Origin: a virus
Virus record (IMG/VR): IMGVR_UViG_3300047557_001711
Location: 1 to 29,646 of that record
Length of the DNA: 29,646 bases
Strand: one strand, 5' to 3'
Shown: in pieces, positions 1-7,699 of the stretch
How the letters are laid out: every line of letters begins with the position of its first letter
Numbering within the stretch: the first letter of the stretch is position 1
Notes under the pieces: model-generated
What the model saw: only the letters and a program-made list of their open reading frames with translations
Told to the model about the DNA's origin: nothing
Databases searched by the model: none
Translations under genes and position numbers: made by a program

Positions 1-33
1 AATTTCTACACAGTTGAAATTAACCTTAGGGTA

Positions 34-58
34 AAGAGAGAAACTATCAAGAGAGAAA
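34..58. repeat. Short direct repeat upstream of terminase genes
   Basis: The 10-mer AAGAGAGAAA occurs at 34-43 and again at 49-58, an offset of 15 bases, just upstream of the small terminase start at 76. Purine-rich direct repeats beside a small terminase gene could be a packaging recognition (cos/pac) element or simply a leader. The first 75 bases hold no other feature I can support. Confidence 0.3.
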
Positions 59-75
59 ACCAATAGGAAAAAACA

Positions 76-537
76 ATGAGAGGTCGGAAGCCTAAGCCAA
101 CTGAACTGAAAGTAGTGCAAGGAACTTTTACAAAAAAAGATGAGAGAAAAAGAAATCGAGAGCCAGTAGTGAGCAAGAATCTAGATCAAGCACCTGAGTG
201 GTTTACTGAAAGCCAAAAGGCTTCTTGGGATTATGCAATCTCAAATGCGCCTGCTGGTTTGCTCAAGCGCTTAGACAAATCGGTTCTAACTGCATGGGTG
301 GTTGCGGAAGATCTACATCGCTTTGCATCCGAGCAACTGCAAACTGAGGGCATTGTCTTTGTTTCTCCTAAAGGCTATCAGATCCAATCGCCCTATGTTG
401 GCATCCTAAATACACAGGCTGCAATGATGATGAAATGCGCTAGTGAGATGGGGTTTACCCCTACAAGTAGAAGTCGCATAGTATTGGCAGAGGAAGAAAT
501 ACAAGATGATCCTTGGGCTAAATTAGCTAATGGCTGA
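76..537 (+). CDS. terS: Terminase small subunit, P27 family
   Basis: This 153-residue protein looks like a P27-type small terminase, which recognises phage DNA and hands it to the large subunit at the start of packaging. The basic N-terminus (MRGRKPKPTELKVVQGT) is the usual opening of the family. It is followed by a helical middle (PEWFTESQKASWDYAI) and the conserved stretch around GYQIQSPYVGILNTQ, with the FTPTSRSR segment near the C-terminus. Length is normal for P27 proteins. The ATG at 76 is preceded by AGGAA at a usable distance. The next gene, the large terminase, begins 8 bases before this one ends, the normal order of packaging genes. The family call rests on sequence pattern, not on a search. 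Confidence 0.85.
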   Translation: MRGRKPKPTELKVVQGTFTKKDERKRNREPVVSKNLDQAPEWFTESQKASWDYAISNAPAGLLKRLDKSVLTAWVVAEDLHRFASEQLQTEGIVFVSPKGYQIQSPYVGILNTQAAMMMKCASEMGFTPTSRSRIVLAEEEIQDDPWAKLANG

Positions 538-2206
538 TTACCAAAAGATAGCATCCGATTATGTATCACAAATGTTGCATAAAGAGGGTTTATGTAGCAA
601 ATATGTTGCATTAGCTTGTAGAAGGCAACTAGATGATTTGATGCGAGAAGGGGATAAGGATTTCCCCTACATCTATGATCCATCCAAAGGCGCAAGAGTT
701 TGCACTTTTGTAGAACAGCTTCCGCACATCAAGGGCAAGCTGGCAGGCGAGCCAATTAAATTAGAGCCTTGGCAAGTCTTTATCCTAATGACTGTGTTCT
801 CATGGGTTCACAAAGACACAGGCTATAGGCGATTCCGTAGAACTTATATTGAAGTTCCTAGGGGCAATGGCAAGAGTGCGATTAGTAGTGCGATTGGTTT
901 GTATATGCTCTGCGCTGATGGCGAGGGTGGCGCTGAGGTTTATAGCTTTGCAACTACAAGGGATCAAGCCAAGATTGTATTTGGAGATGCGCAACAAATG
1001 GCTAGGAGAACTGCTGGCTTGAGGTCGCATTTTGGGATTGAGGTGAATGCGCATAATATCAATCAGCTAAAAACAGCATCAAAATTTGAAGCTCTAAGCG
1101 CAGAAGGCTCTACTTTGGATGGCTTAAACACCCATTTTGCAATCATTGATGAGCTTCATGCCCACAAAACTAGGGCTGTTTATGATGTTGTAGAAACTTC
1201 TATTGGCAAAAGAACTCAATCTATGCTGTGGATTATTACTACAGCAGGATCAAATCGGGCTGGAATTTGCTATGAAGTAAGGGGTTTTGTGCGCAAAGTT
1301 CTAGAAAAAACTGGGTCAGATGATACTCAATTTGGGATTATTTATGGTTTAGATAAGGATGATGATTGGACTACAGAAGAATCCTTGAAAAAAGCCAATC
1401 CTAACTGGGGAGTTTCTGTAATGCCTGAGGTTCTACTTCCATTGCAATCCAAAGCAATGAGTATGCCTAGCGCAGCCAATAACTTTAGAACTAAGCATCT
1501 TAATGAATGGGTAAATGCGGATGTAAGCTGGATGGATATGAGAGCTTGGGATGCCTGCGCAGAGCCTTCCTTATCTGTAGAAGATTTTGAAGGTGAGAAC
1601 TGTTTTCTTGCTTTGGATTTGGCATCTAAAACAGATATTGCAGCACAAATAAAACTTTTTGAAAGGAATGGGCATTACTATGCCTTTGGTGATTATTACT
1701 TGCCAAGAGAAACTGTAGATAAAGGCGAGAATTCACAATACTCAGGATGGGAATCTCTTGGATTACTTACTGTTACTGATGGCGCAATCATTGACTTTAT
1801 GGTGATAGAGAATAAAATTCTAGAAGATTGCAAGCGCTTTTCGGTAATTGAAGTTCCCTATGATCCATTTCAGGCTACTCAGTTATCCATGAGGTTGCTC
1901 AATCAAGGAATAAATATGGTTGAGGTTCGCCCTACTGTGTTGAATTTTTCTGAGCCAATGAAGCAATTAGAAGCATTGGTTTTAGATAAGAAGTTTCATC
2001 ACAATGGCGATCCAGTTCTTACTTGGATGGTGAGCAATGTAGTATGTCATATGGATGCAAAGGACAATATCTATCCAAGGAAGGAAAGGCATGAGAATAA
2101 GATTGATGGAGTGGTAGCTTTGATTATGGCATTGAGCAGGGCTATTGCAAATAGTAATGAGGTAGGAACTCTTGATGATTTCCTAGCTAATCCAATAAGG
2201 CTCTAA
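530..2206 (+). CDS. terL: Terminase large subunit (ATPase and nuclease)
   Basis: This 558-residue packaging motor cuts concatemeric DNA and drives it into the prohead through the portal. The ATPase domain has a Walker A motif at about residues 109-117 (VPRGNGKSA), a Walker B motif with the catalytic acid at about 203-208 (FAIIDE) and a coupling motif at about 235-240 (IITTAG). The C-terminal RNase H-like nuclease has three acidic residues in the expected places: D363 (LALDLAS), D445 (VPYDPF) and D526 (KIDGVVALIMA). Length and motif order fit the HK97-type large terminases. It overlaps the small subunit gene by 8 bases and is followed one base later by the portal gene, so the three are probably co-translated. 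Confidence 0.95.
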   Translation: MADYQKIASDYVSQMLHKEGLCSKYVALACRRQLDDLMREGDKDFPYIYDPSKGARVCTFVEQLPHIKGKLAGEPIKLEPWQVFILMTVFSWVHKDTGYRRFRRTYIEVPRGNGKSAISSAIGLYMLCADGEGGAEVYSFATTRDQAKIVFGDAQQMARRTAGLRSHFGIEVNAHNINQLKTASKFEALSAEGSTLDGLNTHFAIIDELHAHKTRAVYDVVETSIGKRTQSMLWIITTAGSNRAGICYEVRGFVRKVLEKTGSDDTQFGIIYGLDKDDDWTTEESLKKANPNWGVSVMPEVLLPLQSKAMSMPSAANNFRTKHLNEWVNADVSWMDMRAWDACAEPSLSVEDFEGENCFLALDLASKTDIAAQIKLFERNGHYYAFGDYYLPRETVDKGENSQYSGWESLGLLTVTDGAIIDFMVIENKILEDCKRFSVIEVPYDPFQATQLSMRLLNQGINMVEVRPTVLNFSEPMKQLEALVLDKKFHHNGDPVLTWMVSNVVCHMDAKDNIYPRKERHENKIDGVVALIMALSRAIANSNEVGTLDDFLANPIRL

Positions 2207-2207
2207 T

Positions 2208-3650
2208 ATGGCATGGTATTCAACTTTATTATTTGGCTTCGGCATAGCTGGCAAAAGACAGGCTGGCTTACAGCAAGCCAATGCTGGTTCATATCAGATT
2301 GCAAATGTTACAGTTAATGAAGATACTTCTCTAAAACTTTCCGCAGTATGGGCTTGCGTTAGATTGCTCTCAGAAACTATTGGCGGATTGCCAATCAACT
2401 GCTACAGAATTCAGGATGATGGCACTAGGATTTTAGATAACAGCCATCCGCTTGCAGAGCTTTTTGCAAACAAACCCAATAAATATCAAAACAGATTAGA
2501 GTTTTTTGAAACTATGACCATGCAATTAGCCCTGCATGGCAATGCTTATGCGCATATTACAAGGGGAACTGGTAAGCGGATTGTAAGCCTATTGCCCCTA
2601 ATGGCGGAGCAAATGGAAGTTGCTTTGCTTACTGATGGAACAGTTACCTACAGATATAACTCAGGAACAGATGTAACAGTTTACAGCGCTGAGAGTATTT
2701 GGCATATTAAGTTAATGAGTAATGGTATTGTTGGATTATCTCCTCTTGCTTATGCTCGCAACTCAATCGGAATTGGTATCGCTGGAGATGATCGAGTTAA
2801 AACCTTGGCATCAAATGGCTTTAAGCCTACTGGAGTTTTGACTATTGATAAGCTCCTAAAGCCTGAACAGCGAGAGCAGATCCGAGCAGCCTTCGCAGAT
2901 CTTCAGCAAGGCTCAGGCGATCCGCTTCGAGTGCTTGAAGCTGGTATGACTTATCAGCAAGTTTCTATGAATCCTAAAGATGTGCAGTTGCTAGAAACTC
3001 GCAGATTCCAAATTGAAGATATTGCTCGCTTCTTTGGAGTTCCTTCTGTGTTGATTAATGACACAGCAGCCAGCACTACTTGGGGATCAGGAATTCAGCA
3101 GATTGTGGAAGGCTTCTATAAGCTAGGCTTGCGCCCATATCTTGAGAGGTATGAATCAGCCATCCGCAACAGCTTGCTTTCGATTGATGATAAGCGGAAC
3201 TTTGAATTTGAGTTTGATTTTGGCGCACTTCTTAGGGGTGATGAGCAAACTAGATATGCAACTTACAAAGAAGCCATTATGTCAGGCTTCAAAACTATTA
3301 ATGAATGTAGGCAAAGAGAAGGTTTAGAGCCTATTTCGGGGGGAGATGTTGCATATTTACAAGCGCAAATGACACCAATAACAGCGCTTTCTAGCCCACA
3401 GGCTCAACAAACTGAGCAGATTTTAGGGGCTATGAGCAATATGGATCGGGAATTAAAAGCTCAAATAAGCACCATAAAGGAGCAAAAAGAGCCATTAAAG
3501 GTTGATTTAAACCCCAATATCACAGTAGAAAGCACACCAATTAATCTAACTTTGAAGCAAGAATCGGATGGAAAGCCTTCTAAAAAGAAGATCAAACTGG
3601 TTCGAGATGATAAAGGCAATGTAACAGGCGCAGAAAGCACAGAGGAATAA
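2208..3650 (+). CDS. Portal protein, HK97 family
   Basis: This 480-residue protein is the dodecameric portal ring at the capsid vertex, through which DNA enters and leaves and to which the tail connects. Recognisable family stretches are LSAVWACVRLLSETIGGLP near residues 44-62, the LHGNAYAHI segment near 109-117, and the clip and channel region ETRRFQIEDIARFFGVPSVL near 263-282 followed by the W-G-S-G-I tract. The C-terminus (about residues 400-480) is charged and low in complexity (KPSKKKIKL), typical of a disordered portal tail. Placement between the large terminase and the head genes fits exactly. The start ATG lies one base after the terminase stop. Confidence 0.93.
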   Translation: MAWYSTLLFGFGIAGKRQAGLQQANAGSYQIANVTVNEDTSLKLSAVWACVRLLSETIGGLPINCYRIQDDGTRILDNSHPLAELFANKPNKYQNRLEFFETMTMQLALHGNAYAHITRGTGKRIVSLLPLMAEQMEVALLTDGTVTYRYNSGTDVTVYSAESIWHIKLMSNGIVGLSPLAYARNSIGIGIAGDDRVKTLASNGFKPTGVLTIDKLLKPEQREQIRAAFADLQQGSGDPLRVLEAGMTYQQVSMNPKDVQLLETRRFQIEDIARFFGVPSVLINDTAASTTWGSGIQQIVEGFYKLGLRPYLERYESAIRNSLLSIDDKRNFEFEFDFGALLRGDEQTRYATYKEAIMSGFKTINECRQREGLEPISGGDVAYLQAQMTPITALSSPQAQQTEQILGAMSNMDRELKAQISTIKEQKEPLKVDLNPNITVESTPINLTLKQESDGKPSKKKIKLVRDDKGNVTGAESTEE

Positions 3651-3652
3651 TT

Positions 3653-4066
3653 ATGGCAATCACTACAGCAATTTGTAATTCATACAAGCAAGAGATCTTA
3701 GAGGGAGTTCATGCTTCTGCTGATACCTATAAGATTGCTCTATACACATCCTCAGCAACTCTTAGCGCAAGCACTACTGCTTACTCATCTACTAATGAAG
3801 TTAGCGGAACTGGCTATGATGCAGGCGGAAAAACCTTAACAGGATATGTTAGTGGACTATCTTCAGGAACAGCCTACATTACTTTTGATGATCCATCATG
3901 GACTAGCTCAACAATTACAGCTAGAGGATGCTTGATTTACAACTCAAGCAAATCAAACAAAGCTGTAGCCTGCTTTGATTTTGGCTCTGATGTGATTTCT
4001 GTAAGCGGAACTTTCACTATTGATCTTCCAGCAGCAGGAGCTTCAGCGCTAATTAGAATTGCCTGA
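3653..4066 (+). CDS. Putative virion structural protein of unknown role
   Basis: This 137-residue protein is rich in Ser, Thr, Ala and Gly and looks all-beta (DTYKIALYTSSATLSASTTAY, ITFDDPSWTSSTITARG, VISVSGTFTIDLP). I do not recognise a named family, although similar small proteins are common in the head gene block of environmental phages. The ATG lies two bases after the portal stop, and its own stop overlaps the next ATG (TGATG at 4064-4068), so it is co-translated with the portal and with the repeat protein downstream. A decoration or accessory head protein is the most reasonable guess. No signal peptide or membrane segment is present. Confidence 0.6.
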   Translation: MAITTAICNSYKQEILEGVHASADTYKIALYTSSATLSASTTAYSSTNEVSGTGYDAGGKTLTGYVSGLSSGTAYITFDDPSWTSSTITARGCLIYNSSKSNKAVACFDFGSDVISVSGTFTIDLPAAGASALIRIA

Positions 4067-5079
4067 TGGCACTATTTGATAGTGCTTTAGGCGATTTTGA
4101 CAATCAGCCTAATAATTTTGATCAATGGACTGAGCCAACAGTTTTATTTGATGATGGCTATGGTTTATTTGATTCAGCGCTAAATAACTTTGATGATGGT
4201 GGCTTAAATAGCCCATCCATCTCTATAACTGGCTTACAAGCAACAGCATCAGCAGGAAATATAGCTGAAACTGTTTCTGATTCTATACAAATATCAGGGT
4301 TATCCCTTACTTCTAGCGCAGAAACCATAAGCGCAAGCGGTATTCAGAATCAAAATATAGTCATAAATGGGCTACAAAGTAGCTCAGAGCTAGGCGAAAT
4401 TAACATAAATGTTAATGATTCTGTAGCAATTACAGGGCAAGAAGCCAATATTTTTGCGGAATCTATCACAGCAAGCGGAGAGCAAAGTCCTACTTATGCC
4501 ATAAATGGCATCGCTTTAAGCTCAGAAATTGAGCCAATAACTGCTGAAGTTCAAGATTCCATACCCATTTTGGGTATAGAAATGCCCATTTTGGGCGGGG
4601 AAGTTGTAGCAAATGCAACACAAAATCCAGTTATAAGCCTTGAAGGGCTTCAAGCGCAGGCGCAGGCTGGCAATATTGGCGAGCAAGTAGATGATGTAAT
4701 TGTTATTGAAGGCATTGGCTTGCAATCTGAATTTGGATCAGTAAGCGCAAATGCTGATCAGAATGGAACTGCTCAGATTATTGGGCTACAAAGAAGCACA
4801 CAGATTGGATCTGTAAGCGCAAGCGGAAATGAGATCCCATCAGATGTAGGCAGGGGCGGAGAGTTTGTAAGACCATTGCAAGTTAGAAGCGTAACTGCAC
4901 TAATCACTTCTACATCTGCAAAAATTGATCTAAATCAAGTAAGCGCAAGCGGTGAAATATACATTTCTGCAACTGCAAAGATTATTCCTATGAGTGCAGG
5001 AATTAGAACTGATGAAATTGTGGCAGAAGGTCAGCTTGGAATTGATGATGAGGAATTGCTATTGCTATTGGTGGCTTGA
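4066..5079 (+). CDS. Repeat-rich putative virion protein (FD heptads plus 22/24-residue repeats)
   Basis: This is a 337-residue protein of unknown function built almost wholly from repeats. Residues 4-43 contain FD dipeptides at 4, 11, 18, 28, 35 and 42, mostly seven residues apart (LFDSALGDFDNQPNNFDQ). Residues 51-234 are four pairs of repeats, each pair one 22-residue and one 24-residue unit, and 235-258 is one more 24-residue unit. Each unit opens with beta-like I-x-I-x-G-(L/I) and has a second short strand (G-x-I/V). Residues 259-337 contain further degenerate copies (VSASGEIYISATAKI) and end in a hydrophobic ELLLLLVA. It sits between the portal gene group and the protease and is coupled to the previous gene by TGATG. 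The repeats suggest an elongated beta structure, perhaps a head fibre or decoration, which is inference. Confidence 0.7.
   Translation: MALFDSALGDFDNQPNNFDQWTEPTVLFDDGYGLFDSALNNFDDGGLNSPSISITGLQATASAGNIAETVSDSIQISGLSLTSSAETISASGIQNQNIVINGLQSSSELGEININVNDSVAITGQEANIFAESITASGEQSPTYAINGIALSSEIEPITAEVQDSIPILGIEMPILGGEVVANATQNPVISLEGLQAQAQAGNIGEQVDDVIVIEGIGLQSEFGSVSANADQNGTAQIIGLQRSTQIGSVSASGNEIPSDVGRGGEFVRPLQVRSVTALITSTSAKIDLNQVSASGEIYISATAKIIPMSAGIRTDEIVAEGQLGIDDEELLLLLVA
4216..4839 (+). repeat. Coding repeat block, 138-base super-period
   Basis: This stretch encodes the alternating 22- and 24-residue units of the repeat protein, a super-period of 46 residues (138 bases). At DNA level the units have diverged, but short words such as GTAAGCGCAAGCGG recur, so the repeats are old at protein level with some recent local similarity. 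Confidence 0.75.
4561..4596. repeat. Twin small inverted repeats inside the repeat gene
   Basis: ATACCC-ATTTT-GGGTAT at 4561-4577 is followed by GCCC-ATTTT-GGGC at 4584-4596. The two share the core CCCATTTTGGG at 4564-4574 and 4585-4595, exactly 21 bases apart. They encode the duplicated peptide PILG-IEM-PILG within one 24-residue unit. This may be only a local in-frame duplication. There is no U-tract to suggest termination. Confidence 0.45.
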
Positions 5080-5096
5080 TAGTTTTGGTTTATTAT
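5068..5096 (+). promoter_or_regulatory. Possible sigma70-like promoter ahead of protease and capsid genes
   Basis: TTGGTG at 5068-5073 and TATTAT at 5091-5096 are 17 bases apart, in one of the few gaps of the late region (5080-5117) and directly ahead of the protease-capsid pair. The -10 box matches five of six consensus bases, but the -35 box only three. AT-rich phage DNA gives such matches by chance, so this is a weak call. Confidence 0.25.
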
Positions 5097-5117
5097 ATGC
5101 AAAGATAAGGAAGTTTT

Positions 5118-6287
5118 ATGCCTACACCAAGAGAAAATGAAACTGAATCAGAATTTGTTTCTAGATGTATGGGAGATGAAGAAGCTGTAAGTGATTTCCC
5201 TGATGAGGAACAGAGAGTTGCAGTTTGTTATGCGATTTGGCGCAGGAGAGATGAAAAGGCTACTTATCGGGGTGAGGAAATAGATTTAACTCCTACTGAT
5301 TCTATGGCTGAAGAAGCCAAAAGAGGATTGGCATGGAGAGATGAGTTTAATAGAGGTGGAACTGAGGTAGGTGTAGCAAGGGCTAGGGATCTAGCTAATA
5401 AAAGGGAGCTATCGCCTGAAACAGTTCGAAGAATGATTAGTTACTTTGCTAGGCATGAAGTAGATAAACAGGCTGAAGGCTTTAGGCAGGGTGAAGAAGG
5501 TTATCCAAGCGCAGGCAGAATTGCATGGGCGCTATGGGGTGGAGATGCAGGGCAAACTTGGGCTAATGCCAAAGGTAGAACTATGGATAGAATTGATGAA
5601 GAAAAGCAAGTAAGGAAGCCAATGTTAGAAAAGAAAATGACTAACTTTAGCTCATGCCAAGTCAAGATGGGCGATCTTGGAGTATTCGAGGGCTATGCTT
5701 CTGTGTTTGATGGGGTTGATTCATACAATGACACAATCCTAAAGGGCGCTTATAAAGAAACTATTACTAATCGCAATCGCCCTGTAGCAATGTATTTCAA
5801 TCACACTTCTTTTAGATCCGATATGCCTGCAACAATCGGCAAATGGATGAGCATGGAAGAAGATGGAAAAGGGCTTTATGTTAAAGGTCAGCTTTCATTG
5901 GGGCATCCTACAGCAGATGCCATCTATGCAAGTATGATTAACCAAACTATTGATGGCTTATCTATTGGATTTAAAGTTCCTGAGAATGGCTATGAAATGC
6001 GAGATGGCATTCGCTATCTTAAAAAGATTGATCTTGTAGAGGTATCAGTAGTGGATAACCCTGCTGATAATGCTGCAAGGATTTCTCTTGATTCTGTTAA
6101 GGCATATATTGAGAGTATTAAAAGTATTCGAGAAGCTGAGGAATTTCTGCGAGATGCAGCAAACCTTAGCAACTCAAGCGCAAAAGCATTGCTGGCGCAA
6201 ATAAAGACTGTGCTTCGAGATGAGGTAAAGTCGGAATTAGAACAAGCAATGATTATTAATCGCTTAACCAATATTATCAAAGGATAA
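5118..6287 (+). CDS. HK97-type prohead maturation protease with N-terminal extra modules
   Basis: This 389-residue serine protease cleaves the capsid protein N-terminal scaffold (delta) region during prohead maturation. The protease domain covers about residues 175-325, with the catalytic triad expected from HK97 gp4: H229 (YFNH), S282 (DGLSIGF) and E308 (VEVSVVDNPA). Their spacings (53 and 26) are close to those of HK97. Ahead of it are two modules not needed for catalysis. Residues about 10-45 hold F-V-S-R-C ... EQRVAVCYAIW with two cysteines. Residues about 48-155 are a helical module ending YPSAGRIAWALWGGDAG. A charged helical tail follows the protease domain. The gene lies immediately upstream of the capsid gene, the conserved order. 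AAGGAAG precedes the ATG. Confidence 0.92.
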   Translation: MPTPRENETESEFVSRCMGDEEAVSDFPDEEQRVAVCYAIWRRRDEKATYRGEEIDLTPTDSMAEEAKRGLAWRDEFNRGGTEVGVARARDLANKRELSPETVRRMISYFARHEVDKQAEGFRQGEEGYPSAGRIAWALWGGDAGQTWANAKGRTMDRIDEEKQVRKPMLEKKMTNFSSCQVKMGDLGVFEGYASVFDGVDSYNDTILKGAYKETITNRNRPVAMYFNHTSFRSDMPATIGKWMSMEEDGKGLYVKGQLSLGHPTADAIYASMINQTIDGLSIGFKVPENGYEMRDGIRYLKKIDLVEVSVVDNPADNAARISLDSVKAYIESIKSIREAEEFLRDAANLSNSSAKALLAQIKTVLRDEVKSELEQAMIINRLTNIIKG

Positions 6288-6290
6288 ATT

Positions 6291-7436
6291 ATGTCAGATC
6301 AATTAAATCAAGTTGTAGAAGCTATTGAGAAGAAGCAATCAGAAATTGATGCTATGCTCAAAAGCGCAGGCGCAGAGAGCAAATCTGCTGTTGAAGCTGC
6401 TGAGAAAGCTGCTAAAGAACTCAAGGCAATGGGTGATCGCCTTCTAGAGATCGAGCAGAAGCAAGCTGAAGGAATCAAGAAGGGCTATGAGATGCCTAAG
6501 TCTTTGGGTGAGTCTTTTGCTACTTCTGAGGAGTTCAAGGCTTTTGCAGAAGGTCGCACTTCTAAAGCTCGCTTAGAGATCAAGAATACCATTACTGGTC
6601 AATCGGGATCTCCTGCTGCTAACAGCGATACCATTGTAGCTCCACAGCGCCAAGTAGGTATTGTTGCTGGTGCTTTCCGCACTTTGCGTATTCGTGATGT
6701 TATGCCTTCGGGAACTACTTCTTCCAATTTGGTTGAATATACTCGAGAGCTTGCATTTACCAATAATGCTGCTGAAGCTGCTGAAGCTGCAACTAAAGCT
6801 GAAAGTGCTTTGACTTTTGAATTAGTCAGCGCACCAGTTAAGACCATTGCTCATTGGCTCAAGCTCTCTAAGCAAGTTATGGATGATGCTCCTGCATTAG
6901 CCAGCTATGTAGATACTCGCTTGCGCTATGGTGTTGATCTTCGCATTGATCAACAGCTTTTAAATGGTAATGGTTCGGGTCAAAATATTGGCGGTCTAAC
7001 CAAAGCTGGTAATCACACAGCCTTTACTCCATCTTCAGGTGATAATGCTATTGATAGCATCAATCGCGCGATCTATGCTGTAGCTGCTGCTGATTACAAT
7101 GCAACTGCTATTATTTTGAATCCTGCTGATTGGGGTGCAATCGAGAGAACTAAGACTACTGATGAAGCCTATGTATTTGGCGCACCACAGCGTTTAGCTC
7201 CTACTTTGTGGGGCTTGCCTGTAGTTGCTACTAATACTATGACTGCTGGTAAGTTTATGGTTGGTGCTTTCGATATGGCTGCTCAAGTATGGAATCGCCA
7301 AGGCACTACTGTCGAGATGAGTGAAGCCGATGATACCAACTTCCAAAAGAACTTGGTTACTGTTCGTGCAGAAGCTCGCTTGGCTTTGGCAATCTATCGC
7401 CCTGTTTCTATTCAGTATGGTAATTTGACTGTTTAA
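6291..7436 (+). CDS. Major capsid protein, HK97 fold
   Basis: This 381-residue protein forms the icosahedral shell. Residues about 1-75 are a charged, Ala/Glu/Lys-rich coiled coil (EAAEKAAKELKAMGDRLLEIE) that matches the scaffolding delta domain removed by the protease. Cleavage most likely falls in the stretch around residues 85-105, before the mature shell domain begins near SGSPAANSDTIVAPQRQVG. The rest has the HK97 pattern: LVEYTRELAFTNNAAE, KTIAHWLKLSKQVMDDAP, the P-domain helix, AIILNPADWGAIE, and LWGLPVVATNTMTAGKFMVG near the C-terminus. It starts three bases after the protease stop. Codon use is visibly enriched in CGC, GCT and GGT compared with neighbours, as expected of the most highly expressed virion gene. 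Confidence 0.95.
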   Translation: MSDQLNQVVEAIEKKQSEIDAMLKSAGAESKSAVEAAEKAAKELKAMGDRLLEIEQKQAEGIKKGYEMPKSLGESFATSEEFKAFAEGRTSKARLEIKNTITGQSGSPAANSDTIVAPQRQVGIVAGAFRTLRIRDVMPSGTTSSNLVEYTRELAFTNNAAEAAEAATKAESALTFELVSAPVKTIAHWLKLSKQVMDDAPALASYVDTRLRYGVDLRIDQQLLNGNGSGQNIGGLTKAGNHTAFTPSSGDNAIDSINRAIYAVAAADYNATAIILNPADWGAIERTKTTDEAYVFGAPQRLAPTLWGLPVVATNTMTAGKFMVGAFDMAAQVWNRQGTTVEMSEADDTNFQKNLVTVRAEARLALAIYRPVSIQYGNLTV

Positions 7437-7449
7437 TAGGGAATGATTT

Positions 7450-7479
7450 GGGAAGGGGGAAACTCCTTCCCATTTTTAT
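7450..7479 (+). terminator. Rho-independent-type terminator after the capsid gene
   Basis: GGGAAGG (7450-7456) and CCTTCCC (7465-7471) form a perfect 7-bp stem with an 8-base loop, followed by ATTTTTAT. It lies 13 bases after the capsid stop, where many phages place a partial terminator to keep capsid mRNA high relative to downstream genes. Since all genes beyond are read the same way without an obvious new promoter, read-through must be substantial. Confidence 0.7.
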
Positions 7480-7480
7480 C

Positions 7481-7699
7481 ATGTTAGTTAAAGCACAAAG
7501 AGATTTTATTAGCGCTACTTTAGGCGATATTACAACTGATCAAATTTTTGATTGTGATCCTTATGTAGCAAATTATTGGATTAATGCAGGATTGGTAGCA
7601 GAATTTAAACCAATGAAATGGGAAAATTTAGAAGTTAAGCCCCATATCGAGAAAGCTGTTGAAACCAAAAAAGTGAGAAAGCGCAAAAATGGCAACTAA
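7481..7699 (+). CDS. Small head protein between capsid and connector genes
   Basis: This 72-residue protein (from ATG 7481) has the pattern often seen just after the capsid gene in HK97-type phages: a short N-terminal strand (MLVKAQRDFISA), a middle helix (CDPYVANYWINAGLVAEF), and a Lys/Arg-rich C-terminus (KKVRKRKNGN). Its role is not established from sequence. The start is ambiguous. A TTG at 7448 has AGGGA five bases upstream but would place the terminator hairpin inside the reading frame and add 11 residues. The ATG at 7481 lacks a Shine-Dalgarno sequence but gives the more usual N-terminus. Its stop overlaps the next gene by 11 bases. Confidence 0.65.
   Translation: MLVKAQRDFISATLGDITTDQIFDCDPYVANYWINAGLVAEFKPMKWENLEVKPHIEKAVETKKVRKRKNGN

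Noticed and set aside
14-37. Possible promoter with TTGAAA at 14-19 and TAAAGA at about 32-37
   Set aside because: The spacing is about 12 bases, too short for a sigma70 promoter, and no other pair fits.
393-695. Leftward open frame of 100 residues opposite the terminase genes
   Set aside because: It lies wholly across two well-supported genes, and its composition looks like reverse-strand noise.
4522-4725. Leftward open frame inside the repeat protein gene
   Set aside because: It is the shadow of the repeats and has no family features or start signal.
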